Shown here: one piece after another, positions 1 through 10,885 of the stretch | How the letters are laid out: each line of letters begins with the position of its first letter | Position numbering within the stretch: position 1 is the first letter of the stretch | NCBI GenBank assembly: GCA_035772785.1 | Contig: JAOCPU010000076.1 | Location: 1-64,000 of the forward strand | Length of the DNA stretch: 64,000 bases | Source: Phlebiopsis flavidoalba | Lineage: Eukaryota > Basidiomycota > Agaricomycetes > Polyporales > Phanerochaetaceae | Direction: 5' to 3' | Program-made: the position numbers and the translations under genes | Notes under the pieces: generated by a model | What the model saw: only the letters and a program-made list of their open reading frames with translations | What the model was told of the DNA's origin: nothing | Databases searched by the model: none

Positions 1-740
1 ATGAAGTTGATCATACTATGAAGCCTGCGTCTGAGGCCTGAACATGCCAGACCATGGCCCCAGATTCATCCCCGGCCGAGCACGAGTACGTTGTCTGTCA
101 AGCTGCGATCAGACCAAACTATCCTTCGTAAAAACTTGTATCCTAGCCAGAGTCGAGGCTGCGGGGGATGGGATTGCGAAGCTCAGGGTTCTTGAGAACA
201 ACTTGTCTCGGGAAGCCTGGTCTTTAATGGCCCCGCTCGGCCGAGTAATTGAGTACCGGCATTGTACTGTAAGGCACGTTGACGAGTATCTTCGTTCTCT
301 GCTTCTCATTCCCATGCGAACTTCACATGTTGCTGCGTATTGACCATGATCGTTGCTCACAGATGGTGTCAGTTGACCGCCGCCTTATGTGTGAAGCATC
401 CGTAGGTCCTTTGCCGCCAATTTCGGATTTGAGCGTAAGTCTGTTATCACTTGATAGGTATCCGCCTGTTCCATTGATGTTTTGACAGGCTCGTGGCATG
501 GGCAAAATCAAGGCTTTCTATGCGCCCCTATGAGCCGCTCGGAGGATGGACACCGAGCGGTCAGCATGTATTATTTCTACACTGCGACCATAGATTTACA
601 CTGCCTGAGAAGTCGCGCAAATGAAGTGGATCCTAAGATCTATACAGGGGAGTCCTCAGATTAGGTAGCCGAGCAATACATATAATTGAGTCCACAGGTA
701 CTCGCAGCCACGCATCTCTCCCCTCAAGCGCGACTACGAT
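1..740. other. upstream flank, no recognisable gene
   Basis: Only short, low-complexity-free open frames occur here and none resembles a protein family I recognise. It presumably holds the promoter of the P450 gene that begins at 741, and may hold the edge of a gene outside the window. Confidence 0.5.
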
Positions 741-3106
741 ATGGAGTCGGGCACCCTAGCTCTTCTCGCCTTTGTGGTATCCACTGCACTTATTGCTCGC
801 TGGTATCGCTGGTACACGCACAATTCGATTCGGAATCTCCGCGGCCCTGCGCCAAAAAGTTGGCTTCTGGGTACGAACATTCCCGCCTCGTTCGTATCGT
901 CTCCCAATGGTTTTTAGGCAATGTTCGAGACTACTTTCATCAAGAGAATGTCGGCGACTTAGACTTCAAGTACGTTAAACGAATATGGAACAGCCTGGCG
1001 TCACACAGCACCTCTCGGCGTAGGCGGTCTTCCCATCTAGGCTTACTGCGACGCTGATATTTCTTTCTCGCAGGCGAACGTACTAATGCTCGCAGATCCC
1101 AAGGCGAATCTGACTTAGTCATGAGTTTGGGAGCGGTAACTAATTCTTGTTGTGAATCAAGGGCCTGCAACACGTAATGCACAAGTCCGGATACAACTAT
1201 CGCAAGAGTACTCAAGCGCGGATTGGAACGTTCAACGTTACTGGGAAGAGCATACTCTGGACTCCAAGTAAGTTTCACATCTCATACTACATCTCGCTCC
1301 TAATCTGGTCGACATGAGACGGCGACTCGCACTCGCGGCATCGGAAGGTCATGAACCCTGCGTTTACTGCGCCCCAGCTGCGATCTTTCCTTCCATTGTT
1401 TCGGCGAGGCGCTGCTAAGGTGACCGTGATTCCACCTGTGAGCATACGCATTTCTGAGGTCATTTATCCAGATGTCCCAGAAGTGGAAGGACGAGGTTCT
1501 TGGCCAGGCTCCTCAAGGCAAGACTATCATCGTCAACAAATGGCTGGCGCGGACGACTTTGGATGTCATAGGGGAGGGTGAGTAGCATTTCTCTCGTGCA
1601 TTCCACCGCAATTGCCTAAACAGTTGTATAGCTGCATTTGACTATGAATTTGGTGCTCTGGATGACAGTAGCAATGAGGTTACCAAGGCTTACGACAACA
1701 TGTTGTACGCGTCAAATTCTTCATTTCCCTGAAACGCTCTGCTGAGTTTCATTGTTTCAGTATCGACTCTGTGCTCCACCAGGCTACGTGGAACGCAATA
1801 TTCCAAGCCCTATGGCCTTACCTGCCGGAACGTCTTCTCGAATACGTTCGATATATCCCGACGCGCGAATACTCACGCTTCCGTCGAACGCTCAAAGTGA
1901 TCAACAGGGTTTCGAAGCAGCTGATCGATCACAAGAGTAAGATTCTGTCAGAAGATAAATCGAACAAAGACGTCATGAGCATTCTCGGTAATTACCATCG
2001 TACTTCTTTGCTTGAGAATTGCCTGATCACTTTGTAGTTCGCGCCAACTCTTCTGAGAATCCCAGGACGAAGCTCTCTGAAGAGGAAATGGTGGCACAAA
2101 TGAGTGCGCTCACACTGGCCGGACATGAGACGACGGCCAGCACGGTCACCTGGATACTGTATGAGCTGGCCAAGCACCAGGATTATCAGGACAAGCTGCG
2201 TGAAGAGATCGCCTCTAAACGCGCCGAGCTTAATTCGCGTGGGGACCCCGACTTTTCTATGGAAGATCTCGAGTCCATGGAATACCTGCAGGCTATTATA
2301 AAGGTACGCCGCGGCATTAATAGAGGATCGAGGTCTTCGCTGCATGACTTTCAGGAAACCCTGCGGTATCATCCAATTGTCTACCATCTGGCTCGGGAAG
2401 CAATGAATGACGACATTATTCCGCTGTCAAGCCCTATCACCACTATTGACGGAGAAGTAATCTCTCAGATTCCAGTGGCAAAGGGTCAAACCATGATGAT
2501 CGACGTCGCTGTCTACAACCGGTACGTCATATTTCCAGTATTCTTCCTGCGCTGAGTTTGACAATTCTTCGCCCTAGTCTGCCTAGTGTATGGGGGAACG
2601 ACGCTCACGTTTGGAATCCTATGCGGTTCATTGATAGCAAGGTCAATACCGAGGTCAGACTCGGCATGTTCGGCAACTTGTGAGTGCTTCTGGCTCTGAG
2701 ATTATAGTTGTGACTAAAGCTTCATCGACAGGATGTCATTCTGTATGTCTATCGAACCCATGGTTTTTAAGATGCTAACCTTGTGCGCATATAGCTGCCG
2801 GTCTTCGTGGGTGTATCGGGTGCGTCATCCTTACTATTACATACAACGCTAAAGCTAACGAAATCTTTCAGTTGGAGATTCTCGTGAGTAATGCAGACTC
2901 CGACATAACGGTCAATAGTGATGCTCATGTGCTATCCAGGATAATTGAACTGCAAGCTATACTCGTTGACATGATCGAGAACTTCAAATATGACATTCCG
3001 AGGACCGACCGGAGATAATCAGGATTCCGTCGGCATCATGGGTCCTATGGTAAAGGGTAAAATGTACGAGGGCCTCCAGATGCCTCTTCATGTTACCGCC
3101 ATTTGA
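741..3106 (+). CDS. cytochrome P450 monooxygenase (P450-1)
   Basis: Haem-thiolate monooxygenase, expected to be anchored in the ER by its N-terminal helix and fed by a P450 reductase; substrate unknown. The ATG at 741 opens with a hydrophobic segment (MESGTLALLAFVVSTALIA) followed by a basic, Pro/Gly hinge (NLRGPAPKSWLLG). Seen in order across about ten exons: EYGTAWRHTAPLG; FDYEFGALDDSSNE; the I-helix oxygen-binding motif LAGHETTAS near 2120; the K-helix ExxR as ETLRYHP near 2355; WNPMRF near 2620; and the haem loop split over tiny exons, MSFS then AGLRGCIG, whose Cys is the haem ligand. The last exon (ELQAILVDMIENFKYDIP) is followed by two 1-base frame breaks before the C-terminus ending MPLHVTAI. 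Frame breaks also occur near 900-1100 and 1330-1450. All key motifs are present, so I take it as a functional gene with sequence errors, though a recent pseudogene is possible. It is close to P450-2 at 18.1-20.6 kb. I cannot assign a CYP family. Confidence 0.93.
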
Positions 3107-3382
3107 GCTACGGACTGTTCTGGCTTCTGGGAAACAAGTCGGAGTCCCATGTATCATATATGTTTTTTTTTTTTTCAAGAATAATGGATTTATGATGGTC
3201 GTGTCAGGTAAAGAGCCAGATGCCTCTTAAGTGACACAATGTCGAAACTCAAATGTTCGAGGATGAGATATTTAAAAACTAAAGCCCTTAGTCAGACGTC
3301 TATTATCTCGATTCTCGATTCTCAAGGAAGTTGCGCTGCTACAGCGAACATGGCAAAAACTCACGCAAGGTTTTTTTTCCTA

Positions 3383-3453
3383 TGCATTAAGGGGGAATCG
3401 AACCCCCGGCGGGTCGATGGCAACGACCCAGGTTACCACTACCCCATTAATGC
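3383..3453 (-). tRNA. tRNA-Gly (anticodon GCC)
   Basis: On the minus strand a 71-nt cloverleaf forms without an intron. The acceptor stem GCATTAA pairs perfectly with TTAATGC, with A as discriminator base. The anticodon stem GGTCG/CGACC carries the 7-nt loop TTGCCAT, so the anticodon is GCC. The T arm GGGGG/CCCCC encloses TTCGATT, and the B box GGTTCGATTCC is canonical. A run of five T about 25 nt downstream on the minus strand can serve as the Pol III terminator. It lies just beyond the 3' end of P450-1, convergent with it. Confidence 0.95.
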
Positions 3454-3582
3454 GTGGTAACAGAACATCTACGAGTAGATATGATTCATTTTTACAACAT
3501 TCTTCAACCCGCGTGTCTAACAGATACGACAATCCAGATTTTTTTTCCCTACACTACAGTGGCATGATTGGTCCAAACGAAG

Positions 3583-5268
3583 CTATACACTCTTCATACA
3601 CTTACAGCGGGAACGTCCATCCGGGCACTGTGCAGACAGTTCCACGCCAACATACGTCTCCAATCCAATCGGTCTGTATATCCACATTTCTCCCTCCTGC
3701 AGAAGCTTCAAATCGTACGTCTCGCGTTTAGGCGGCGACCCCACACTTTGTTCCATAACTTCAAGCGATCCAATCTCCGAAGGCTTCACAGCGTCCCCAT
3801 CTGCCACAGCTCGGCTTGGGACGGCGTCGCGCGTGATGACAGCAGTGTGGTCAGGCATACCCAGGATCGAGTTACCCTCTGTTCGGACTGCCAATCCGGA
3901 CACTACGCCATTCGACGATGTCGCCTCGCCGGACCTGTGTGTCGCCTCCTCGCCACCGCCCAGCCTGTTCCGCACCACCACGCGATGCCCGGCCGCAGAA
4001 GATGAGATGGCCGTGTGGGTGCGCGATGTACTGGCGACAGGTTTGGGGATATAGTCGTACTGCGCGACGTACTTGAGGGCCTCGTTCGCGAGATCCCAGC
4101 ATTCTCGCGCGCGCACAGTACTGGCCCGTGCCCTCGAAGCTCTCGGCGTACGCGGCGATTGTCTCCCCGTACGTCTCGTGCCGCTTTCCACGAGGACGGC
4201 CTTGTCGGTGATTGTAGATGGTGAAGGGAGATACTTGGCGCTGCGCTGGACCACATTCGGGTCGTTCACATCGACATTAGGGTCGTCGACGGGGTAAGCG
4301 ACGGTATACCAGCAGATGCTCAGGTCGGCGAACATGATGCCACCGGATGTCGTCTTTGTCGGGCCCCAGACCTCAAGCCAGCCTGAGAAGGTAGGAGGCT
4401 TATCTTCCTTCACAGGTGGGGGCATGTCGTCTGCGAGATACCAAGGCGAAGTCCCAGTGCGTTGAGGAATGGAAGTACATGGCAAGGTCTGCCGCTTGGC
4501 AACCGTGGACGTTCGGTGGCGGATACGACATGACGAGCTCGTCTGTGCGAAGCTTAATTGCAACCATTTTAAATCATGCGTAATATTCAACCCACCACTA
4601 GCGGGAGCTGGTGCTTGTGGCCGTGACCACGTGGGAATTGCGGGCTGGCATCAGGATTAGTTGGAGCGATTTATCTGCCAATCCTGTGTGGCTTACAGGA
4701 CGCGGTGGGGTGATTGGACGACTTGTCTCCCCTTACAGTTGGTTCTGACTGTCGAGGTGGTATAGTGACATTCAAAAGCCGCCCGAAGAACTCGTCTAGC
4801 CAACCGAAAAAGACCTCTTTGTCCTTGGGGGACAGGTTAGCCCAGTCTATGTTGTCCGTGGGATTGGATGTCGCATTGGGTATTGCTCTCTGCGCAACCC
4901 GAGGAGGGGGAGGGGGAACGGGAGCATGCGCTGGTGATTCGCCAGGCGGTCGCGTGTCCCGTCGGACAAGCGGCGGCTCACGCTGAGGTGGGGGGCCGGG
5001 GGTGGAGGATGTGAAGCTTTAGACACGCTGATGCTACTCGAGTTCCGTGAATGGTTTGACCCTTGTGGAACGGGTGGAGGCCCGTTTGTGATTAGGATCC
5101 CAGGAATCGAGATTCTTACTCGATTGACTCGAATACTTGTCTCGAGTATTGTGCATCTTCTCGACGGAGGCATCCTTAGCCTTTTCGGCCCTTGCGCGGA
5201 GTTCTACATACACTTTCAGATCAAAGTGCTATCGATACCGGCATATACACACCTGCAAACGAAGGCAT
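3583..5268 (-). CDS. BBC1/AIM3-like protein with C-terminal papain-like (Cys-His) fold, no SH3 domain
   Basis: Start chosen at the ATG at 5268: a short exon MPSFA splices across about 50 bp to ELRARAEKAKDASVEK and NTRDKYSSQSSKN, a motif I associate with fungal BBC1-related proteins. A Pro-rich linker follows (NGPPPVPQG; SHPPPPAPH), then IDWANLSPKDKEVFFGWLDE near 4790-4860. The C-terminal domain holds WGPTKTTSGGIMFADLSICW, the presumed catalytic-type Cys in RECWDLANEALKY near 4090, STSRTHGHLIF, RRGDIVEW, the His in MPDHTAVITRD near 3850, and LQEGEMWIYRPIGLETYVGV near 3660. In yeast, Bbc1 is a large SH3 protein that binds myosin-I in actin patches, and its C-terminal domain has a cysteine-proteinase-like fold. 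This protein is far shorter and begins after the position where an SH3 would be. At least two frame shifts interrupt the Pro-rich and central parts. A role in endocytic actin is inference; enzymatic activity is unproven. Confidence 0.8.
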
Positions 5269-5451
5269 GATTGTGGTTCACAATTAACCTACGAGCGTTC
5301 CGTGACCGCCGCGTCTGGCCGTGCCTGCGCAGCACCCTGATTAGGCAGGCGGCAGCCTTGGAACCTAACAAGTCCATAATAAATCCTCATAAAGATTCGA
5401 GACCAGACGCTTACGCGGCTATCTTATCAGATTGTTTCGTCCCCACCCACC
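5269..5451. promoter_or_regulatory. shared divergent promoter, BBC1-like / BolA
   Basis: The 183 bp between two divergent start codons must carry both 5' UTRs and both promoters, unless transcription starts inside the other gene. I see no clear TATA box and cannot name a factor site. Confidence 0.5.
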
Positions 5452-5902
5452 ATGATCGCGACCTCCGAGCTCGAGTCTGCCATCCGCACCGCCATCCCCG
5501 TCTCGCACCTCGAGATTATCGATCAGTCGAACGGGTGCGGCGAGAACTACGCCATTCTCGTCGTCAGCGAGGTCAGCTCAGTTTTTTCATGCCTTCGGGC
5601 GTCGTCGGCACGCGAGAAATCTGAACAATTTTGCTTGGTCTAGGCGTTCGAAGGCAAGACGACCTTAGCGAGGCATCGTTACAGTAATACTTGTGACCTC
5701 ATTGGTTCTGGGTGAACAACGTGGCTGATATATCCCCTCAGTCAACGAGCTCCTCAAGGACCAGATTGCGCAGATGCACGCTTTCAGCCAGGTAAGTTTT
5801 CTCGTATGCTCATCACGCGTCCGTAAAGGTTATTCATGGCCATTGTAGAAATCTCTGACGCAGAAGCAATACGAGGCGTACCTCGCGAAGCAGAACGCGT
5901 AG
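5452..5902 (+). CDS. BolA-like protein (Bol2/Fra2 type)
   Basis: Small BolA-fold protein. The Bol2/Fra2 type partners monothiol glutaredoxins through a bridging Fe-S cluster and takes part in cytosolic/nuclear iron signalling. Four exons give one uninterrupted 87-residue frame: 5452-5571, 5644-5683, 5742-5791 and 5849-5902, with GT..AG introns of 72, 58 and 57 bp. Family signatures are the N-terminal ELESAIRTAI, HLEIIDQSNGCGENY (the loop with the Cys expected to ligate the cluster), FEGKTTLARHRYINELLKDQ with its conserved His, and IAQMHAFSQKSLT. The length is normal for a single-domain BolA, and there is no obvious mitochondrial presequence, which favours the cytosolic Bol2/Fra2 type over mitochondrial Bol1/Bol3. 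This is one of the few genes here readable end to end without a frame break. It is divergent from the BBC1-like gene. Confidence 0.95.
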
Positions 5903-6143
5903 TCATCCACACGATGGGGTTGGCGGTGAAGCTTTGAAGCTTGAGTGAGCTCGGGCTGGACGCCGTGGCCGTGCGGGTCGGGGGGGAGCGCGGGAGTTGC
6001 AATGTGGGTGGGGCAGGGCTCAGGGACGGCGTTCACGACACACCATACATTTGCCGAGATGCCGCGTGTATCCCGAGATCCATTAGTGGGTAGTACAATA
6101 CTTTTACGGTCCTAAAATTTGCTACATCTATACAAATATGGGC

Positions 6144-7377
6144 TCAGGCAAAGTGTATACCAGCATCGTGGAAAAGCCGAGAGCAACCTGAAACGTCGTG
6201 AGAAAGGTGGGTGAGAGAGATGAAACTATAATGGCGCGAACGTACTTGAGAAGATCGTCTACACCCATCTTTGCAGCTCGCTGCTCCGCGAAGCCGGTCT
6301 CGTTGAGAACTTCCTCGACCTTCTGATCTTGATATCAAAGTCATCCTCGATCATCTAGGACAAGTCAGTATCCTATATGGCATATCATGTTCGTTACGCA
6401 CTACATCGTTCGTCGATGCCCACGTCCGCCAATTGCTCTCCAGCCATCTCCATCACACCCTTCGCCATGAAGCCCGCATGTATCGTCTTATTCCTTCGAC
6501 TGAACACAATTCGTCCAAGGCCATCGAACTCGCCGAATTCCACTGGTGGTGGTGGGTCGAGTGGTACAAGACGGATGACACTTGCTCTCGACTTTGGGCG
6601 GAGGCCGGAAGTTGTTCTTGCCGACGTGCATGACCAGGTCGACCTTCGCGTATAGCTGTACGTTCGCCGACAGCCGGGACCACAGTTCGGTATTAGGTCT
6701 TGCGACGAGACGCATGGCGAACTCGCGCTGGAACATGAGTATGGGCAGTGCGGAAGAGGGGGCGGTGGGAGAGCAAGCGGAAGATGAGGGGTGAGGAGAT
6801 TTGGTAAGGGTATTCGAGATGCAGACATCAAAGTATGGGAGAGTGGCTTTGACGAAATCGCCTATCATGATGTCGAGCTTTCGCTGCTCAGGCCTGGCTT
6901 TTGCGCTGAGTGAGAGAATGACAAGAAGAAAACGAAGTACTCACTTTCCCTGGACACGCTTTGTCAACTCAGGCAGCCATACGAGGGTCCATCTCCACTG
7001 CTGTAACATGTTTCGCTTTCTCCAATATCCTCACTGTCAAGTTTTCCTGTTCCTGGACCGACCTCGAGAACCTTGTCTGTGGGACGCAGGTTTGCCTGTG
7101 AGACATTAGGTCACTCCGATCCTTAGAGAGGCATTTCGAGGGCAGACCTTTTCAACAATACTAATGGTTTAGTTAGTAGTGGAAGACCATGGCCCAGAGA
7201 ACCTGACGCACGTATCGGCAGTTTGTGGGTTCTTCAATATATGCTGGCCGAAGCGTTCGGTGTTGAAGATAGGGTTGCGGTGTTACAGCGTTGGAGGCAT
7301 CATCGGCGTTGTTAGCCTTTGGCTTTCGTCGAGGGTTGATGAGCTCTGCTGAAGCGATCCGTGGTTGCGCGAGGCAT
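6144..7377 (-). CDS. DIM1: rRNA adenine N6-dimethyltransferase (18S rRNA dimethyladenosine transferase)
   Basis: Dimethylates two adjacent adenosines near the 3' end of 18S rRNA using S-adenosylmethionine, and is needed for 40S maturation. The likely start at 7377 gives a basic N-terminus ([14 protein letters not shown]). Conserved blocks, all minus strand: [18 protein letters not shown] near 7220-7260; SAM-binding motif I as LEVGPGTGN near 7060; [30 protein letters not shown] running into the NxPY target-base motif at about 6805; [58 protein letters not shown]; and the C-terminal DAGIHFA. Frame breaks occur at AAAGGC near 7320, in motif NTPYQ (one C missing, about 6805), and at an extra T close to the stop (about 6172-6175). 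DIM1 is essential and normally single-copy, so these are probably sequence errors. Confidence 0.95.
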
Positions 7378-7645
7378 TATGGAGTACAAGTTTAAGCGTA
7401 CGAAAGAATGTGGCGGCCAGGCGTAGTGAGCGTGGGAATCGGCAGAAAAGTCTAACACGATCGAAATCGGGGCGCGTTTTCGTGCAAAATGCATCCCTGA
7501 GTTCAGGCTCCGATCGGCAAGGGTGACAGCGCGAATGTCGGTCGATAACGTCAGTTTTATTTCCTGGTTCTACGCCTTCTCCCAGAGTCAGTCTAAACTT
7601 TGCTCACCGACTCCTCGTTCTCGCTGGACCGAGAAAACCTGGAAG

Positions 7646-9293
7646 ATGACCACAACAAGCGACTCCAAGGATCAGTGCTTTCAGATCACTGGCTCCTCGA
7701 ACGTGGTGGGTTACATTCACCCCAGAGGTTCAGTTCAATACACCGGTGTGTGGTTTTTCCATTCACGTCCCGTCGAGCGGGCGGCGCAACGCACTACTAA
7801 CATAATTAATCCTATTATTCGACTTGGCGTGTGATTTAGTCTCTTCTGGATATTACAACGTTGTCTGACCACCACCAGGATATCCCGGCAAGAGGCACAG
7901 ATTGTGTCTTGCCCATTACTAGCTCTGGGCCATCACCCCCGATGTCGCTCAAAAGGCTCTGACAGCGGTACTCGGGACAGATGGTCATCTATAATCCCTT
8001 ACTGGCTGGACGGAGCGTCAATTCAATCTGCTCGTACATGTGTATGCACCACCACATACTCGAGGGCCCGAGGTGAGCTTGCTCTCTTGATTGTCCATGA
8101 ATCTCTTACCCATTTGCTCGCAACGCCTGTAGCGCGTCCAAAAGAGCTCGAGCACAAGCCGTATATCGATTATACTCCCCTCACCGGACAAGCTGTGCAC
8201 ACCGCTTCACTTCTCACCCAAGAACTTGAACTCTTTCGCGTGTTTATTAGCACACCAACCTCTACGGTGCAACGGGGTGACCGCCTGAAGGCCTGGGAGA
8301 CAGGAATGGGAGGCATGTCGCGACCATATTTCTGCCGCCAGCTGCCAACCATTGGTCGCGCTTCAGCTGGGAAATGTACCTCACCGCCTCCACACACATA
8401 CTGTCCTCCCGAGCGTTCCCATCGACTCTATATTGTCAGGAAAGCCGTCTCTGACATCTACCCCTACGTCATACCCGGTCCTCCTACCAGGCCGTCGACT
8501 CGCTTAACCACGCGCGCGCGCGCCCCAACCATGTGTACTCCATGGGCGTCGTCCGGCTCGTCCAGCCAGCGCGCCCGGCCGCACCAGAGCATCTCCCTCG
8601 TCCCTCCACACGCCGACGCCGCAGGGCCACGAGCTCTGCAACAACTACGGGCCCAAGACGAAACGCAGAAGGCTCATCCTGGGAGTATGGTCTTCTCTCG
8701 CTCGGAACTACCGAAACAACACAGACGACACCATACGTGCTCAAGATCGGCGGCGTGTCAGCGCGTGAAACCCGAAAGTGGGAGGTCGGCCGCGGGACGC
8801 GCGCGGCGCACGGAGCCTGGTATGGGAGCGCGTCAAGGAGGCCGTGCGCGCGCAGAATCCGCTACGAGGTCGCCAGAGGACGAACGCGATGCGTATTTTA
8901 TCGAGGACGAGCGTGGGCGACGGAGGTGCTCGCCGAGATGGCGGAGGACTTGATTAGTCGGCTCCCGCCCGACTCGGTCTGTGTCTGTCAATGGCGAGGA
9001 AAAAGAGTACATCCGGCCAGAGGTGGCCGTGATGCTCCGACCGCCTATATCGAAGGTACGCACAAGCATTCTGAACGTTGGGGCTTTTGCTGAAACGTGC
9101 ATTCAAGGTCAGCGGGATCTTCCTGTCACTCTCTGATGGAGTTCGCAAAAGCAAAAGAACAAAACGTGATTGAGCGCGCTGCGAGGAAGAGGGAATCGAG
9201 ATAGTAGCGGATTTCGACCCTACCATAGAACTGCTTTATAGACACCCTTCTTGGACTGTTACATCTTTACCATGCTACTGCTACACTTTCTAG
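7646..9293 (+). CDS. SET-domain protein lysine methyltransferase (RKM/LSMT type)
   Basis: S-adenosylmethionine-dependent lysine methyltransferase of the Rubisco-LSMT/SETD3/SETD6/Rkm class, which methylate non-histone proteins such as ribosomal proteins. The ATG at 7646 leads to WLLERGGYIHP-like sequence near 7690, then DIPA and CPLALAITP near 7880-7930, YMCMHHHILEGPR near 8040, QELELFR near 8220, DRLKAWETE near 8280, and the SET signature LLPGVDSLNHARA near 8490. The SAM/substrate end is ELCNNYGPKTNAELILGYGL near 8630-8700, then VLKIGG. The C-terminal helical substrate-binding part includes LAEMAEDLISRLPPDS and EFAKAKEQNVIERAARK near 9140-9190. Reading requires several 1-base shifts, so the long open frame from 7904 to 8953 is a composite and not the true protein. 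The stop at 9293 is the first one in the frame of the last block and is uncertain. The exact substrate cannot be inferred. Confidence 0.85.
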
Positions 9294-9430
9294 AGTACAT
9301 CTGAGTACACCTGTATATATACATGTTTTCATTTTGTAACCACCTTTCACGCGGCGGTATGCGTACTGTTATGTCGCAACCTGACCCATCAACACACTGT
9401 ACATTCCCACGCTTTGCCAAGCACATTCGT

Positions 9431-10885
9431 TCACATGTCTGTCCAGTTCGGGGTCAGTCCTAGATTATAGATGCGATTTGCATTATCAAAGAGCGCGCCC
9501 TTGACGATGCGCACGGCTTGAGATTCCGTCATCTCCTGCTTGGTGACATACTCTGCCAGTACCTGGAGTAATCCTTGAGTCTAGATCAAAACGCACGCGA
9601 TGAAAGGTGGCTGACCTTCCAGAGGATCTCTCTCGCTTGCCTCGTACCCAAGTAGTATGACTCTGGCCACCAGTGACCGTCGGCTGCAAACACGTCTAAG
9701 CAAGTGGAGTATGGGTAGCTGAGAAGCTAGCTTACTGGACCATAGTATCTTGTTTGTCGGGGTTAGTTCAAGCATTTGACGGACAACACTTGACTGCCCT
9801 TCGGCGCTGAGGAAGGGGGAAGATCTCGCCGAAGTCCAAAAAGACGTTTGGGTAGACTGCGGTAAGGTATCCAGCGTCACGGGTATAGGGATAGCTTGAA
9901 TGCAGGAGAACAAATTTGGCTTTAGGGTATGCTTTTGATGAGGTTTTGCATGTGTGCCGGGGATGATAGGCTAAGACTGATGTCGTTATCACCCAAACCT
10001 GTGTGGAATTGAACTAGGAAGAACAAAGACATGAGTGGGCGATGCGAAATGGTTTCAGCTGTGCTCACCTGGTTTGCCACATTCGGAAGCCCACGTGCAG
10101 AGCCGCGTTGACGATGTAGTCGTTGAGGTCTTTATCCGCGAGACGAAGAAGTTCGCGTTACTTCGTAGCGTAACATGACCATCGTGACGCATTGCTCGAT
10201 CTTGTGGCCGTCCTGCATGAAGGGGATGTTGAGACCAGTACGGTAGCACGCGATGGACTTGAATCCAGCGACTTCGGGATCATTGCCAAACTGCGTCAAT
10301 GCGGAGTGGAACTGTTCCAGGAACTGCGTGTACGCCAAGTAAGGCGTCAATTCGTTCGCCTTTGAGTTGTTCCTCAAATATTGGCGGACAGAATAGACTA
10401 TGGATGGTGAGTCCTAGGACGCAAGCAGCATTGAAACCACGCATACCTCAGCCAAGGTCTCTATCCGCACTATCCTCTTCGTAGGACTCTCGTAAAACGG
10501 TCGTGCCACTTGTAATCTTCCGCGTATTGAGCCGTTCCTCCGAGGCCGTCGTCGATGAGGATGCACTGGATACCAGTGGCCTCCATGAACATCTTACAGA
10601 GCTTGTCATAGTCCATACTGTCTCTGGCTTGCTTTACAGCTTCCCATGTCGGTTCGCCTTTCAGACCAAGAGCCTGACTAAGCTGCTGGGTGGCTCGCTC
10701 GGAAACAGGCAAGGGTGTGGATCGCGTCCTCTGTCAACGCCTTGCGGACGCCTCCGAGATGAGACCCTCAAATTCAAGCACAGAGCGGTTGCTGGTCCTT
10801 GAGCAGAGGATGGGCGATGGTTGTCGAGTGCAGGCTAACCAAGTGCCAACCCTAGCGAGCTGGGGCAGGTTCCGTAGCTGTTCAT
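9431..10885 (-). CDS. amidohydrolase of the FluG N-terminal type
   Basis: Metal-dependent (beta/alpha)8 hydrolase related to the N-terminal domain of FluG; the C-terminal glutamine-synthetase domain of FluG is absent, so it is a stand-alone enzyme. Seen on the minus strand: an N-terminal metal-site-like block AHPLLKDQ near 10800; LEFEGLISEAS; LGLKGEPTWEAVKQARDSMD near 10640; KLCKMFMEATGIQCILIDDG near 10580; KWHDRFT; LEQFHSALTQFGNDPEVAGF near 10290; GFKSIACYRTGLNI; FRMWQTVQFHTGLGDND near 10000; AKFVLLHSSYPYTRDAGYL near 9900; TPTNKILWS then ADGHWWPESYYLGTRQA near 9670, whose Asp is a likely metal ligand; and the C-terminus NLGLTPNWTDM. Introns interrupt the gene about every 150-250 bp. Frame breaks lie near 10470, 10740 and 10820. 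The substrate is unknown. It is convergent with the SET gene, 137 bp away. Confidence 0.9.

Noticed and set aside
7904..8953. 349-codon plus-strand open frame taken as one protein
   Set aside because: It crosses introns and frame shifts of the SET-domain gene; only scattered parts match the family, so the continuous frame is an accident.
741..10885. Secondary-metabolite gene cluster around P450-1
   Set aside because: The neighbours are housekeeping or unrelated genes (BolA, DIM1, SET, tRNA) and there is no backbone synthase or terpene cyclase.
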